A program made the translations under genes and the position numbers. Under the pieces are notes generated by a model that saw nothing but the letters and a program-made list of their open reading frames with translations, was not told the origin of the DNA and did not search any database. A DNA stretch of 64,000 nucleotides from Paracamarosporium sp. OC-R06-R3 (Eukaryota > Ascomycota > Dothideomycetes > Pleosporales > Didymosphaeriaceae): the NCBI GenBank assembly GCA_019828545.1, contig JACVRA010000395.1, positions 1 through 64,000 of the forward strand, given 5' to 3'. Of this stretch, positions 1 to 10,173 are shown piece by piece. Position 1 is the first letter of the stretch; every line of letters begins with the position of its first letter.

Positions 1-821
1 TTTAATTTTAAGTCTATAGGTTATTAATAGTTATAATTCTCTATCCTAGTGCAATCTTATACGGCTTTTCTAAAGGTAATCTAATTAGCCTAGCTATTAG
101 AAGTTTTAAACCTAAAGGCTTTAGTTAATAGAAGGTCTCTAGTATTCTATCTATTAAGATATCTCTAGTACGCGTCTAACGCGGCTTCTCTAGGTCTCAT
201 AGCGATATTATTACGTGGCCGTCACCGGCGGTAGTAAGCTTTTCTGTATAATATATTAGTGTAGGTAGTTAAAAGGTCTGTGTTAGGTATACTCTAGGTA
301 GAGGCATATGGGAGTGCGTGATAAGAGGTAAACCAAAGATCAATTGACTAGCCTATAGGCCTAGTACGAAAGGATATAGAAAAGCTACCGAGCTATCTAC
401 AGCTAGGAGCTGGCTATATAGGTGGACCTGATCCGCGTTGCCAGGATCCTACTCATTTGTGCTCCTGACGATTATAGCCCAACTGAGCCACTGAGGCCCG
501 ATATAATTAGTGAGTCCCAAGCCTCGTTACACTACTTAAGATACAGGAGACTAAGCTCGTCCTTACACTAGCCTAGTTTAAACTAGTAGTAAAAGATTAT
601 TAAAAAAAATTCTATTATAGTTATAGTACTTTATTAACGCCCTAATACTATAAACGACGGGTTTAGAGGCACTAGTGACATTCTAGTTATAGCGTGGTAC
701 TGGTTGCTACCTATAAGAGCTTCTGCAAAGCTACACCGCCCAGTTTAGTCGTTCTTCTCGTCTTATAGCCAGATTTATATACAAATATCAACCGCGCACT
801 TCCAAACAATACTTAATCATT
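1..821. repeat. AT-rich, RIP-like repeat flank
   Basis: This stretch is dominated by TA, TTA and CTA steps and holds no reading frame worth calling. Blocks of moderate GC, for example around 420-500, are embedded in it. The texture is that of a transposable element eroded by C-to-T and G-to-A changes, as RIP produces in ascomycetes. I cannot name the element. The 3' end contains the promoter of the gene starting at 822, which becomes normal-looking from about 720. Confidence 0.5.
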
Positions 822-2522
822 ATGGATAAGCTTTCGCAAGAACTTATCGACCAAATCACCAGTTATTTTTGTCCTTACTTCAATGATGACGATCTAAAAC
901 AAATGCTTACCGTGTCCAAAGCATTTCAAAACTCTGTAGAGAGAATAATGCTTGCACACTATCACCTAACCGAGGACAAAGTCGACAAATTTTTACGCCA
1001 ATACACTAGCGAGAGGATCCACTACCTTCGTTATGTTCAGTTTTTGCCTACTTTTCCTATGGCTGATAGCGGTGACCGTAACTCGGATGAGGGTTGTCGC
1101 GAGAAGTTCAGTGAACTTCTCGAAAAGGATGAACTCTTCACTCGACAGATTGGTGTTCTTTTCAGGGCACTCAAATGTCTTGAAGATCGGTTAGGAACTG
1201 AAAGAATAAGGGGGAAGCTGCATCTCACCATCTTCGAACCGAGAAGAGCTCATCAAGAGCAACGTTGCCGTCATCTCGCCTTCGTCTGCTGGCGTGTTCA
1301 TCTACTTCACCCAGAGACACTGCCCCGACTCTCTTCAATTCATACCCTTGAGTTCAGGGGCAATGATCTTTTTCTCACTCTTTCGCAGCTGCATAGGGAA
1401 CCTGACGCAAGGTTTCATGCACCATCAAAACTTGACCTACGCATTCTCATGGATCTTGCTTCAAAGATCATGTCTCTCGAGCAACTCAAATGTAGCCTTC
1501 CGACTTATTGGGATCAAGTGCACTCGGCCGATGAAACCACAAGACATTTCACGCAAGACTGGGCAGGACCTCATCGCGACACTCGCCACGACTTTACAAG
1601 GTCATTAGATTCAATAACACTGCCTTCTATAAATCGCATGAGTCTCAACTTCCGCCCTGTAAACGATAAATTTCGCGACCAGCGGGAAATATTACCCAAT
1701 CTTATCCTGCCTCGACAATATGATCCTTTTAGTACCAGTCTACGCGTACTCTCTTACCAACTCGAAACCATGATTCTTCGAGTTACTATAGATCAGACAT
1801 TCTTCTGGCCTACTAATGGAACCACACCTCACTGGCCGAACTTGAAATATCTTGATGTTTTTTTCACTGCCTATGGCCCATCCGGGGAATGGTATTTCCA
1901 AGGACCTCGGGGAGAAGGCTCCGACACGTCTCCAGGCTATGAGATAACTCAAGCACATTACGAGCCGATGGAAGCAAATGAGACCGACGAATATTATGAT
2001 GGAATGGGGGTCTTTCCCTACAACCCCACCATACAACGAGCCCAATTCCGGATAGTGCCCATCGACAAGACCCTTCGCCCTCTTCTTGTCGCTTTCACCA
2101 AAGCCGCTAACAACATGCCTTCTCTACGAAAAGCATTGCTGTGGACAGGTCTTTCGTTCCATCCACAGGACGCGTACGATTATTATGAGGACGAATCGAC
2201 CGAGTTCTGGGAATGGGACGGGGATTCGGGCTGGGGTATTGCTTACGCGAAGCCTGGGGAAGATTTCGAAATAATGGGAGTAGGGCACAAGAACTGTGCT
2301 TCAAGGCAATTTTGGTGGATGACCCAAGACTGGCGACCAGACGCAACTCTGCACTCGTTGTTTGATAAGATTAGTCAAGTCCAACACGGAAATGAGGCAA
2401 TACATCATTGGGGTAGTACTCAAGGCCAGACATGGTATCAACCGTCTCTATTCGAGGGCGGCTTGATCAGATGTGGCGTAGATCCTCTACCCAAGCATCT
2501 GCCGGACCACATACCCTTCTAG
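822..2522 (+). CDS. F-box-like protein, single exon
   Basis: This 566-residue ORF opens with an F-box-like segment (about residues 1-45: LSQELIDQITSYF, then LKQMLTVSKAFQNSV). In fungi such proteins usually recruit substrates to SCF ubiquitin ligases through Skp1. The remainder is a long, mostly soluble region with Leu/Trp-rich stretches (for example WPNLKYLDVFF near residue 345) like the degenerate LRR-type tails of ascomycete F-box proteins. There is no signal peptide or membrane span. The ATG at 822 directly precedes the F-box, which supports this start. It sits between a RIP-like flank and a RIP-like 3' intergenic stretch, but the frame is intact. The substrate is unknown. Confidence 0.72.
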   Translation: MDKLSQELIDQITSYFCPYFNDDDLKQMLTVSKAFQNSVERIMLAHYHLTEDKVDKFLRQYTSERIHYLRYVQFLPTFPMADSGDRNSDEGCREKFSELLEKDELFTRQIGVLFRALKCLEDRLGTERIRGKLHLTIFEPRRAHQEQRCRHLAFVCWRVHLLHPETLPRLSSIHTLEFRGNDLFLTLSQLHREPDARFHAPSKLDLRILMDLASKIMSLEQLKCSLPTYWDQVHSADETTRHFTQDWAGPHRDTRHDFTRSLDSITLPSINRMSLNFRPVNDKFRDQREILPNLILPRQYDPFSTSLRVLSYQLETMILRVTIDQTFFWPTNGTTPHWPNLKYLDVFFTAYGPSGEWYFQGPRGEGSDTSPGYEITQAHYEPMEANETDEYYDGMGVFPYNPTIQRAQFRIVPIDKTLRPLLVAFTKAANNMPSLRKALLWTGLSFHPQDAYDYYEDESTEFWEWDGDSGWGIAYAKPGEDFEIMGVGHKNCASRQFWWMTQDWRPDATLHSLFDKISQVQHGNEAIHHWGSTQGQTWYQPSLFEGGLIRCGVDPLPKHLPDHIPF

Positions 2523-3177
2523 GTCTGCGTCCCGCTGGCGCTTTGGGGCCTCATGGAGCACCTCCGCTTTACCGTAGGCCTCCTTCTCCTCATAGCATTA
2601 TTTTACAAAACCTCCAGTGGTGCAGGCCAGTGCGCGCATATTAGTCATGCTCACCTGTTTGCTGCCTCTGCCCTTGATCTTACTAAACAAATCTAAGGCA
2701 TAGACAATTTGAGCGTACTAGCCTGCACTACCGGACGATCTGCATGCAGTGATATCATCTCATATCTGTCCAGACTGAGTTACCAAACATCCACAGATCT
2801 ATATAGTCCCTATCTGACCTCTATCTAGGGGTAGGTGTACCCTACCTACTTACTAGCCTAGTGAGGAAAATTTAACAGGACAAGGTCGCATTTTCTACGT
2901 AGTCAAAAGATAAGAATAAATTTCATTGCAAAAAAAAGTCTTATTTGGGGGCAAACTCATCATGCGGTAAGCCGTACAAATGGGGCCAATATGCACTAAG
3001 ATCACCATGCCAGGCTATAAACGCTAGAATAATGCTATGCAAAAAAACCATAGCCCCGCTTTTTCTAGTTTCTTCATGTCATTCTCAAAGCATCTTCCAG
3101 CTGCAATTCAAATATAAGGAAAAGAGGTGTCTCTGCTATTCCACAGAATATGAGGAGGCTTTCAGTGCTGCGCTAAT
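2523..3177. other. Intergenic, partly AT-rich
   Basis: This lies between the stop of the first F-box gene and the stop of the convergent ribonuclease gene. The first part is ordinary sequence. From about 2750 it becomes rich in CTA/TAG steps, with a short inverted motif (AGGGGTAGG / CCTACC, about 2826-2846). No gene is supported. The small frame at 2945-3295 overlaps the ribonuclease 3' exon and looks accidental. Confidence 0.4.
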
Positions 3178-3628
3178 CTATTTGCATTTGACGAAGTTGT
3201 TTCCGCTAGCGCCAGTGTGGGTAATCGCGCCAGCCTGCTTGCAAGAGGTGTTGATAACAACGCGGTCGGCCCCGGGAGATCCTTCGACTGATTAGCTCAA
3301 AGAACTCTTTCAAGCCACACACCACGAGACAGTACTTACCGCCAGTGTAAAGAGCACCGCTGGAGAGGATGGGGAACTCGAGGTAAGGACCAGAAACTGC
3401 GAACGAGAACCCCTCGTTGTTGTTGAAGGTGTGCGGGTAGCTGTTGGATCCAACTTGGGTACCGGCCTGGTAGTACGAGCACGCCTTCTGGGAGGCGGCG
3501 TTAACAGCGCTGGCTGAGTAGACGACACTACCGCAAGTAGCACCCGCGCGTTTTTCAAGTTCGGCGGGAAGAGCGGCAGCGGAGGAGACGAGGAGCAGGA
3601 GGCTAACGAGGTTGAATGAGCTGAACAT
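3178..3628 (-). CDS. Secreted guanyl-specific ribonuclease, RNase T1/F1 family
   Basis: Two exons, complement of 3340-3628 and 3178-3281, with a 58-nt GT-AG intron (3282-3339), encode 130 residues. Residues 1-20 form a signal peptide, followed by a Kex2-type LEKR site at 24-27, so the mature enzyme starts near A28. The fold motifs [22 protein letters not shown] and [12 protein letters not shown] match RNase T1. The T1 catalytic residues are all present (Y64, H66, E84, R103, H118), as are cysteines for disulfides. The family cleaves single-stranded RNA 3' of guanine via a 2',3'-cyclic phosphate. Reading through the intron would destroy the C-terminal catalytic Arg and His, so splicing is required. 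It acts outside the cell, in nutrition, competition or host interaction. The family call is firm; the biological role is inferred. Confidence 0.95.
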
Positions 3629-4601
3629 ATTGGTGGTATTCTGATACGAAGCGCAAGAAGCGAATGATATTGGAGCAACTGGAGCTGAGTGGATGTTCTT
3701 TGAAGCCTACCGTGAGCCAGGTACGTTGGGATCACCCATCTATATACTTCTCAGAGCGTCTCTCTTTCTCCTTGAACACAAGATGATTGGTGGGTGCCTA
3801 TGGTATGCATTCGGTAAACAGCCCGTTCCTGACATATGTCCATGTAACGAGGAGACTCGCAAGCGAACGAAAGCACGCAGTTGACTGTCCAATTACATCC
3901 ACTCAACACTCAACACGCCCCATTATGATTGGCTGTCGAAATGATCGACGCGTAAGCGGACATCCTAGATCTTGAGGACCCTGCATGATCGACGGACATA
4001 TGTTGCTTAATTTGGAAGGTCTACGAAGGGGCTGGTCTACACGTGTGCAGCGACGGAGAGTCGTGTCGATAAGGTTGGCCGGCGACTGCTGGTAGTTGAT
4101 GGGCGCTATGGTAAAACACGGCGCTTGGCCCGGATAGACAGATGGGCGCTTGTGCGAAATAGGAAGGCTGCGATAACTAATTACCCCGCAACGTGGTGGC
4201 ACATGGGTGCGACTTGAGGGTCCTGTAATGTCAGTGATACGGGTATCGGAATTCGCCTCAGTGTAAGCCTCGTCAAGGGCTATCTTTGTCGCGCGATCAA
4301 AAGGAATTCGGAGGAGCTCTGATTATGGCAGCTTGTAATGGTAGAGAATGCGACTAGAGACCTTATTGCAAGGTCGAAAACAACTGACGGATATTGTGAG
4401 GGTGTCATTTCGCTCTCTCTTCAGTGCCCAGTGACTTTAAAATACTAAGAAAGGCTTAGTATATTAAGGACAAAAGGGTAACCTTAAGCCTAGCTAGAAC
4501 AACACATTAACTAACCCTACAATCGTCACAGTTTGACAGTGAACCACCAGTATCCACCGCGAATCTGACAATTTAACTTCTCTCTACCCCGTCTACTGGT
4601 A
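3629..4601. other. Promoter of the ribonuclease gene and downstream region of the second F-box gene
   Basis: Non-coding. It contains the TATA-like element noted separately. A perfect 8-bp inverted repeat, ATACTAAG / CTTAGTAT, with a 5-nt loop lies at 4442-4462. It is 140 nt downstream, in genomic terms, of the F-box stop at 4602, so it could lie in that gene's 3' region. No reading frame here is convincing. Confidence 0.4.
3741..3746 (-). promoter_or_regulatory. TATA-like element upstream of the ribonuclease
   Basis: TATATA lies 113-118 nt upstream of the ribonuclease ATG and reads the same on both strands. The distance is plausible for a fungal TATA box with a long 5' leader. No transcript evidence is available. 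Confidence 0.35.
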
Positions 4602-6500
4602 TCATGCCTCGTTGTCGTCGAAAAGTGGAAAGCTTTTCCAACCATTCTTCCAATCAGGATCTGCCTCCGGCCAAAGAGTTTTCCATGCGCCAGCAAACCG
4701 GTTGCTGTTGTGAATTCTACCAAGCTTGTCATTCAACCGATTGCCACACTTGAGTCTTCGCTCACGGCAATGCTCTTCTATGGTCGCCTCATCCTTGTGT
4801 GTGTCACGCCGGTCTCGTTCGCAGACCCACTGTCTCCCGATCCATTTTAGAATGTCATTGAATTCCTCAGGCATCTCTTGCCCACAAACTAACTCGGGTA
4901 TGCGATTCGACAGCTTGACATAAGATAGAGTTGGGTGCAAATCTGCTCGGTTAGGATTGTTGGTAGTCATTAACTCCTCGAAGATGGAGCGTGCGAGGGT
5001 CTCGTCTATAGCGGTGTTTTGGAAGATATTCTGAATCTCCAATTTCAATTGTTCCTTGAATTCTTCGTCTGCGTCATCGCCATCAGAATGTTCTTCTCCT
5101 AGGGACCGTTCTCCATAGACCGAGGTGCGATGAGTTGATGAATGAAAGCTAAGCGTGAGCTTCTTAAGGCGAGGAATAGCGCGAAGAGTTTGGTAAATAT
5201 GCAGCTCCTCATGGGTACCGCCTTTGCGAAGGAACTCAAGGCTCAGGTCTGTGACAGCAGGGCATTGACATTGGAGCTGTGTGATCTGATCACTCCGTAG
5301 AATATACCTCCTTGCATGGAAGCACTGGAGAGTAGCGCCATGTTGGCCAAGTGCCGTATCAAGAGATAGGTTACCCGGTGGCTCCATGGAGAGTAACTTC
5401 AAAGGCTGTAGCGTCGAAAGTAGAAGACTGAGTTCGCAATCGGCCTGGAAAGGTTCTAGTCTAGTCCGGAAATCGAGATCTGGCAGGCTCAGGGCTCGGA
5501 GAGCTGGAAATTCACCACGACCTGCAATTTCTGTGATGGCTTTGAATATTGACGGATCGATAACACCATCGAGCCTGAGCACTTGTAGATACGAGAATTC
5601 GGTATAAGTCGACCATGCCGCGATCTGACGACTGTAAACTCGACGTCGCTTCGAAGGATCGATGTGTAGGGTTTCCAGCCGCCCTTTTGTACTCGGAACA
5701 GGTAGCGATCCGTCCGGTGTATCAGGGTGGAATCCCTTCCACGGCGGTCTTGTCGGAGGCGGCCAACCAACTCCGGTCACTTCACAAGGCGCGGTATCAG
5801 ACCATATATGGACGTGGCGCAGATTTGGGGCCAAGCCTGCCACAATGTGTTGCACCGCTTCCTCGTCGTACATCCAACATCCCGCCCTGTCGTATTGACA
5901 ATATGGACCAGCAATAGTATACAAGCAAGGTGATGTCGCTAGTACGTAATCTGCATGGTTAATAGCTTTATGGCTGAATCCTTGGTGCAGGCTTCGTAGA
6001 TGAAACGATTGAATGTGTAAACGACAGGTAGGATTATACTCGTGTAACATAGAGAGCACACAGTGCGGAATTTGAGTTGATGAAGCCCAGGTCAAGTCTC
6101 GAAGAGGAAACACGGGAAGGAGATTTGCAAGTTCATTCCATGATCCTTCGTGCCATGTCGTCTCTCTGTACGAAGGGCGGATCTGTGTACTCGAAGATAT
6201 TTCAGACGAGTCTATTGATCCATCGCTATCGCATTTGCTCTCCAGTGAACTGAGTGTAAGATGACGTACGTATCTTCTATCATCTGCTAACTCGAATAGC
6301 TGATTAAGTCGCTGCAGCTCTTGTTGCAGCTGCTTAGATGTATCAGAGCGTAGCTGAACGCGAGAGAGCCGCTCGCGCTTTGTAGCCGTATAGCATGCCT
6401 TGGAAGCAGATGCAAGAGCCCATAAACTGCTTCGATTCGGTTCGAGGTCTGCGATGTATTCACATAAGATTTGAAAAACAATAAGTGGTAGATTCTCCAT
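4602..6500 (-). CDS. F-box-like protein with LRR-type tail, single exon
   Basis: The product is 632 residues from the ATG at 6500. An in-frame extension to 6608 exists, but the F-box-like segment (ENLPLIVFQILCEYI, then LWALASASKACYTAT) begins right after the downstream Met, so I prefer that start. The middle carries irregular leucine-rich segments (LRALSLPDLDF, LKKLTLSFHS). An acidic patch (DGDDADEEF) lies near residue 500. There is no signal peptide or TM. It is probably an SCF-type adaptor, with the substrate unknown. It is not an obvious paralogue of the F-box gene at 822, since only the F-box region looks alike. Its upstream region is duplicated (see the repeats at 6574 and 6899). Confidence 0.72.
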   Translation of the reverse strand: MENLPLIVFQILCEYIADLEPNRSSLWALASASKACYTATKRERLSRVQLRSDTSKQLQQELQRLNQLFELADDRRYVRHLTLSSLESKCDSDGSIDSSEISSSTQIRPSYRETTWHEGSWNELANLLPVFPLRDLTWASSTQIPHCVLSMLHEYNPTCRLHIQSFHLRSLHQGFSHKAINHADYVLATSPCLYTIAGPYCQYDRAGCWMYDEEAVQHIVAGLAPNLRHVHIWSDTAPCEVTGVGWPPPTRPPWKGFHPDTPDGSLPVPSTKGRLETLHIDPSKRRRVYSRQIAAWSTYTEFSYLQVLRLDGVIDPSIFKAITEIAGRGEFPALRALSLPDLDFRTRLEPFQADCELSLLLSTLQPLKLLSMEPPGNLSLDTALGQHGATLQCFHARRYILRSDQITQLQCQCPAVTDLSLEFLRKGGTHEELHIYQTLRAIPRLKKLTLSFHSSTHRTSVYGERSLGEEHSDGDDADEEFKEQLKLEIQNIFQNTAIDETLARSIFEELMTTNNPNRADLHPTLSYVKLSNRIPELVCGQEMPEEFNDILKWIGRQWVCERDRRDTHKDEATIEEHCRERRLKCGNRLNDKLGRIHNSNRFAGAWKTLWPEADPDWKNGWKSFPLFDDNEA

Positions 6501-6573
6501 GTTCACCGAAGTTCTAAAACGTGGCAGGCGATGTCGGGAAGGTAGGATAAGTTTTGGCCCCCACAGAAGAGTT

Positions 6574-6737
6574 AGGCAACAGCATACGACTCTAGCCGCG
6601 GATCCCAATACCTCATGCGTATTTTACCACTGTAGATGCAGCAAACCGTGGAGCCTAGTTTTGGTGGGCGATCATAAGACCTTAATGCCTTTCGACCAGT
6701 GTTACTCAAGTGCAGTGAGGGTCCACATCTTCGCTGA
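6574..6737. repeat. Direct repeat copy A, upstream of the second F-box gene
   Basis: The copy starts with AGGCAACAGCATACGA and runs through CCTAG (6653) to the CTTCGCTGA block. It lies 74-237 nt upstream of the preferred F-box ATG. It is the less mutated copy: CpG and CpA dinucleotides are kept. Confidence 0.7.
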
Positions 6738-6898
6738 AAAAATTCATGGTAAATCACTTTAACACTGGTACCTGATCTCCCTAATTTTGGAGGCAAGAAG
6801 AGTCTTTGGGTTCAATCAATAGGCAGAGACATCCTCGCGAAGGCCAAAATAACGAACTCAGTTTCCCACCACCTGAGTGGCTGCATTCACGGAAGGCC

Positions 6899-7056
6899 AG
6901 GCAACAGCATACGAATTTAGCTGCCGATCCTACTACCTTATGTGCACTTCAACGCTGTAGGTGTAGTAGACTATAAAACCTAGTTTTTATAAGTAATAAA
7001 CTTTAACAACTTTTAACTAGTATTACCTAAATGTAGTAAGAGTTTATATCTACTAG
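6899..7056. repeat. Direct repeat copy B, RIP-eroded
   Basis: The first 16 bases equal copy A. The landmark CCTAG falls at almost the same offset (80 versus 79). The rest differs largely by C-to-T and G-to-A changes (GCAG to GTAG, CAAG to TAAA, GGGTCC to GAGTTT), plus a few non-transition changes and a short deletion. AT-rich sequence continues to about 7150. Confidence 0.65.
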
Positions 7057-7169
7057 TAGGTGTAGATTTAGGTCTCGACTAGTACTACTATCTATAATAT
7101 AATAATAAATATAATAAAAAACACTTTACAGTAAAGTTCTTAAGAGGCGTTAAAATAAACTTAAAGTAC

Positions 7170-8145
7170 TCAATCACGGATTCTAGCTAGTGGGGGTCCA
7201 AGAAATGGTAGACAAGCTGAAATTATCCCAAGGTGTAGTTCAAGGGAGGCTAGAAACGCAAGGCGATGATTATTGGAAAGTGTTTCCGTCCTAAAGCTAT
7301 GGACTCGTATAGCTGCTATAGCAACAATACTAGAATCTATTAGCCAAAACATAAACTTAGAGTATACTTTATTGCTTACCCGAACCCTAACCCAAACATA
7401 AAACTAACCCCTATCTTCTTTAGATAGTTGATCTTTAATCTCCACACGACAAATAGCGGAATAACGACCAGAATAATGTCCACAACTAGATTAACAGCGG
7501 TGGCGAGAAGAATGCCTAAACGCATTGTTATGCGGCACGATCCAGGCACGTTAGAGTTGAAGTTTCGTGCTAGGGGCGTACACATCGTGAGCAGTCCCGT
7601 AACATTGCCCATAAATATAATAATGCAAAAGAAGACCATAGACCAGCCGCACCGTTTGGTCCATAATATAACGTAAAATAGCTCCAGGTAAACGAACAAG
7701 ACGGACAGCTTGACACAGGTGGTAGATGCCGCCCAAACTATTTCGCTAACGAATTTAAGCTTCATGCTGGCGATGGCGTGTCGCGAGTCCACTGTGAGCA
7801 TGTGACTAAGATCATGATGTTCAAACCATCCATAATCTGTAAATTGGTTAACAGAACCTCTAAAGTACGGCCATGCTCTTAAGGAGACCCTTACCAACCA
7901 GTTTCATCGCATGGCGAGTGAATGCAAGAAACTGTCCAGGTTGAGCTCAATTCATCAATCTATGAGATTCCAAATCGTCTTCTTACCCATGCAAGAATGA
8001 TCAAATAGTCCCCTGTTGGGAGCTTTTTCTTCTTTATTGCTCTTGCCCATAACCTTAGACCGATAACTATTAAGCTAATCAATATTCCCGCTGTGGATGT
8101 CGCTATTTCGGTTTTCCCAAAAGGTGCTCGGGTAACTGGTGACAT
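7170..8145 (-). CDS. Rhodopsin-domain (SAT4-like) fungal integral membrane protein, short form
   Basis: Four exons (complement of 7987-8145, 7895-7931, 7380-7836, 7170-7329) with introns of 55, 58 and 50 nt give an uninterrupted 270-residue frame. The hydrophobic helices and the DYGWFEHHDLSHM and MKLKFVSEIVWAAST segments match the fungal 'rhodopsin domain' membrane family. In most members a long cytosolic tail follows the last helix. Here the protein stops directly after it (ELHLGIISACLPFLGPP...RIRD). No retinal-binding lysine pattern was assessed, and the family is not a photoreceptor by default. Function is unknown. The ATG at 8145 is preferred over in-frame codons further upstream. The short second exon (37 nt) rests on splice signals alone. 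Confidence 0.7.
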
Positions 8146-10173
8146 GGCGGTGGTAGTGTTGCAGAAACATGCGAATGGTAGATCTTTTATCACTTTATGT
8201 ATGAACGATAGGTCGCCTAAGTCTCAATCTATCTTCGGGGTCCGAGAGACATTACAGCCTGGGGCACTACCACCTTTATTCAACCAATGCATCGTGTGCA
8301 TCGAGTTACACGGCAGCGGGGTTTTCGCAACTATGGCGCTCCGAAGCAAAATTAATATATATTATATCCGGAGGGTTCTACACCTTTGATAAGGAGATTA
8401 GCCTGCCCGCTCTGAGTGTAACGTTGTCAGCTCGGCCATTATGAAAATAACATTTGGTAGCGTGATAACGTTTGCAAATACGTTATCGACATTTTTCTGG
8501 GCACTATATCAACTACTGGATGGTATCCATCGCCAAATAAAAGCTACAACTACCACCAGTTACACATACGAAGGATAAAAAAAAGATCAAGCGCATTGAT
8601 CTGTGATGCCTCGAATCCGCTACCGTTCTCTCCTCTGACGTCAAAGAATCTCACGCTTCCGTGCGGCCGGCGTAGGCGTTAAAGTCGTGACCGAAGATAC
8701 GCTCGTCGGTGAAGAACAGTATTAGTACCTCTTGAAGAAAAGTGGCTGGGTGTTGGTTGTGAATCGCACGCTTTATTTAGACCAGCTGTATGGGGTGATG
8801 ATGTCGACCAGTTCCGGACCGATCGCTTCTGTGGCAAATATCTCTACCTATTTTTTAGAGGTTTCGCCAACGGCGCGAGCGTTTGCTGTGGTAAGAACTT
8901 TGCAGAGTATCATCACTACTTTTATGACAATTATGGCCACGTGATATGATCTTCTTCTTGTCGAAGGCGTGTGGAAAGAACTTGGATAGGACGGTCGAGA
9001 CATCACCTTACAAGTTTCCGGTCTAATGCAGAGCCTCAGGCGGAGTATTCAGTTAAGAGAAGACCCCTAAACCGTGGAGCGGAGCTTTCAAGTCTGACTT
9101 TGAAGATATGTAATATACACATACTTAGTGTAGTATTGAGTAATTAGCCTGTTCCTTTCACTGGCTTCTTCCTTGCGTAATGGATAGACTCTGTCCCTAA
9201 AGTGGAGAGCTTGATGGTAACTAGACACGCTGTGGACTGGAGACACGGGGCAATTATGGAAGAGACAATTTATTGGCTACCTTAGGATTTAATACTACCC
9301 GTGTACAACGAATACCACTAAGCTTTCTACTACTCTGATATACAATTACATATAATATGTAGTACTCGGCAGATCTATTGACATACGTGACTTTGTGAAT
9401 TCTTGTCCAAGGCTTGTCACAATTGCTAGAGAAACTCGCAGATTTCGCCTGCAAGTGATCAACCGACGGAAAATCAGTTTCAGTTCGTGCCGCTCGTTCA
9501 CAATCGCAAACTAATCGTCCTTTTTGGTAAGGTTCTCGAATCGATAGACACATCCGTGCTGCTAATCATGGGAACAACCGTGACATAACACTAACAAATC
9601 GCACGTGCGTGAAGCCAAGGACGAGTGCGCGAATTATGCAAAGCAAGGTTTATTGTTAAGGACCGAACCCTAACGATGATCTGAGCTGTTCCTGTTGCCG
9701 CTTTGAGAGTCCGTGTTTGCTCAGATGCTGGTATGAGGATCTACGCTCGAATCGCCTTGGCACGATTGGCTTCCTGCATGGTGTCTAGATGATCGCCCAC
9801 TGGCCAATCAACGCCAGCACTCGCGAACCACGAGAGACTTGCTTCCCTGTCGATGTGTCTTTAGTGTCCCTGCAACAGCAGATCTCCTTCCTCTCACGTG
9901 CTATTTGAAATCTACCGTGCCGGCCAAACCTTGTTGTCGACCAGAAAAATAGAATTCCCCCATGCTGTTCGTCTTTGCTTGGTCTCCTGGTGCGCCTGGA
10001 ACTTTGCGACACCCTCGCCGAACCCCGCGAAGAACGGCATACGTACATATATGAGCGTTGTTCAATAATCTTCTTGGCTTGTCATTCTTTGCCGTTCCAT
10101 TCCTTTGAATCCCCTTCGTCTTCTGTCGATTTAATCATACCCTCCTTTGGTATTGCATATCAACACATTCGTC
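8146..10173. other. Gene-poor region with a possible coding relic
   Basis: About 2 kb without a supported gene. On the minus strand between about 9070 and 8580 there are protein-like stretches in two adjacent frames (DVSTVLSKFFPHAFDKKKII; VEIFATEAIGPELVDIITPY; LFFTDERIFGHDFNAY). They are interrupted by TAA/TAG codons, which suggests a decayed gene I cannot name. The last few hundred bases are pyrimidine-rich (about 10080-10145) and are presumably the leader of the gene starting at 10174. Confidence 0.35.

Noticed and set aside
4442..4462. 8-bp inverted repeat as a transcription terminator or mobile-element end
   Set aside because: Fungal RNA polymerase II termination does not use hairpins, and no target-site duplication or partner repeat is visible.
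7383..7397. Telomere-like CCCTAACCC
   Set aside because: It lies at the 3' end of an exon of the rhodopsin-like gene and is a single unit, not a telomeric array.
10147..10173. Upstream extension of the 7TM-RGS protein
   Set aside because: It would need a TTG start; the ATG at 10174 is the first in frame and precedes the first membrane span properly.
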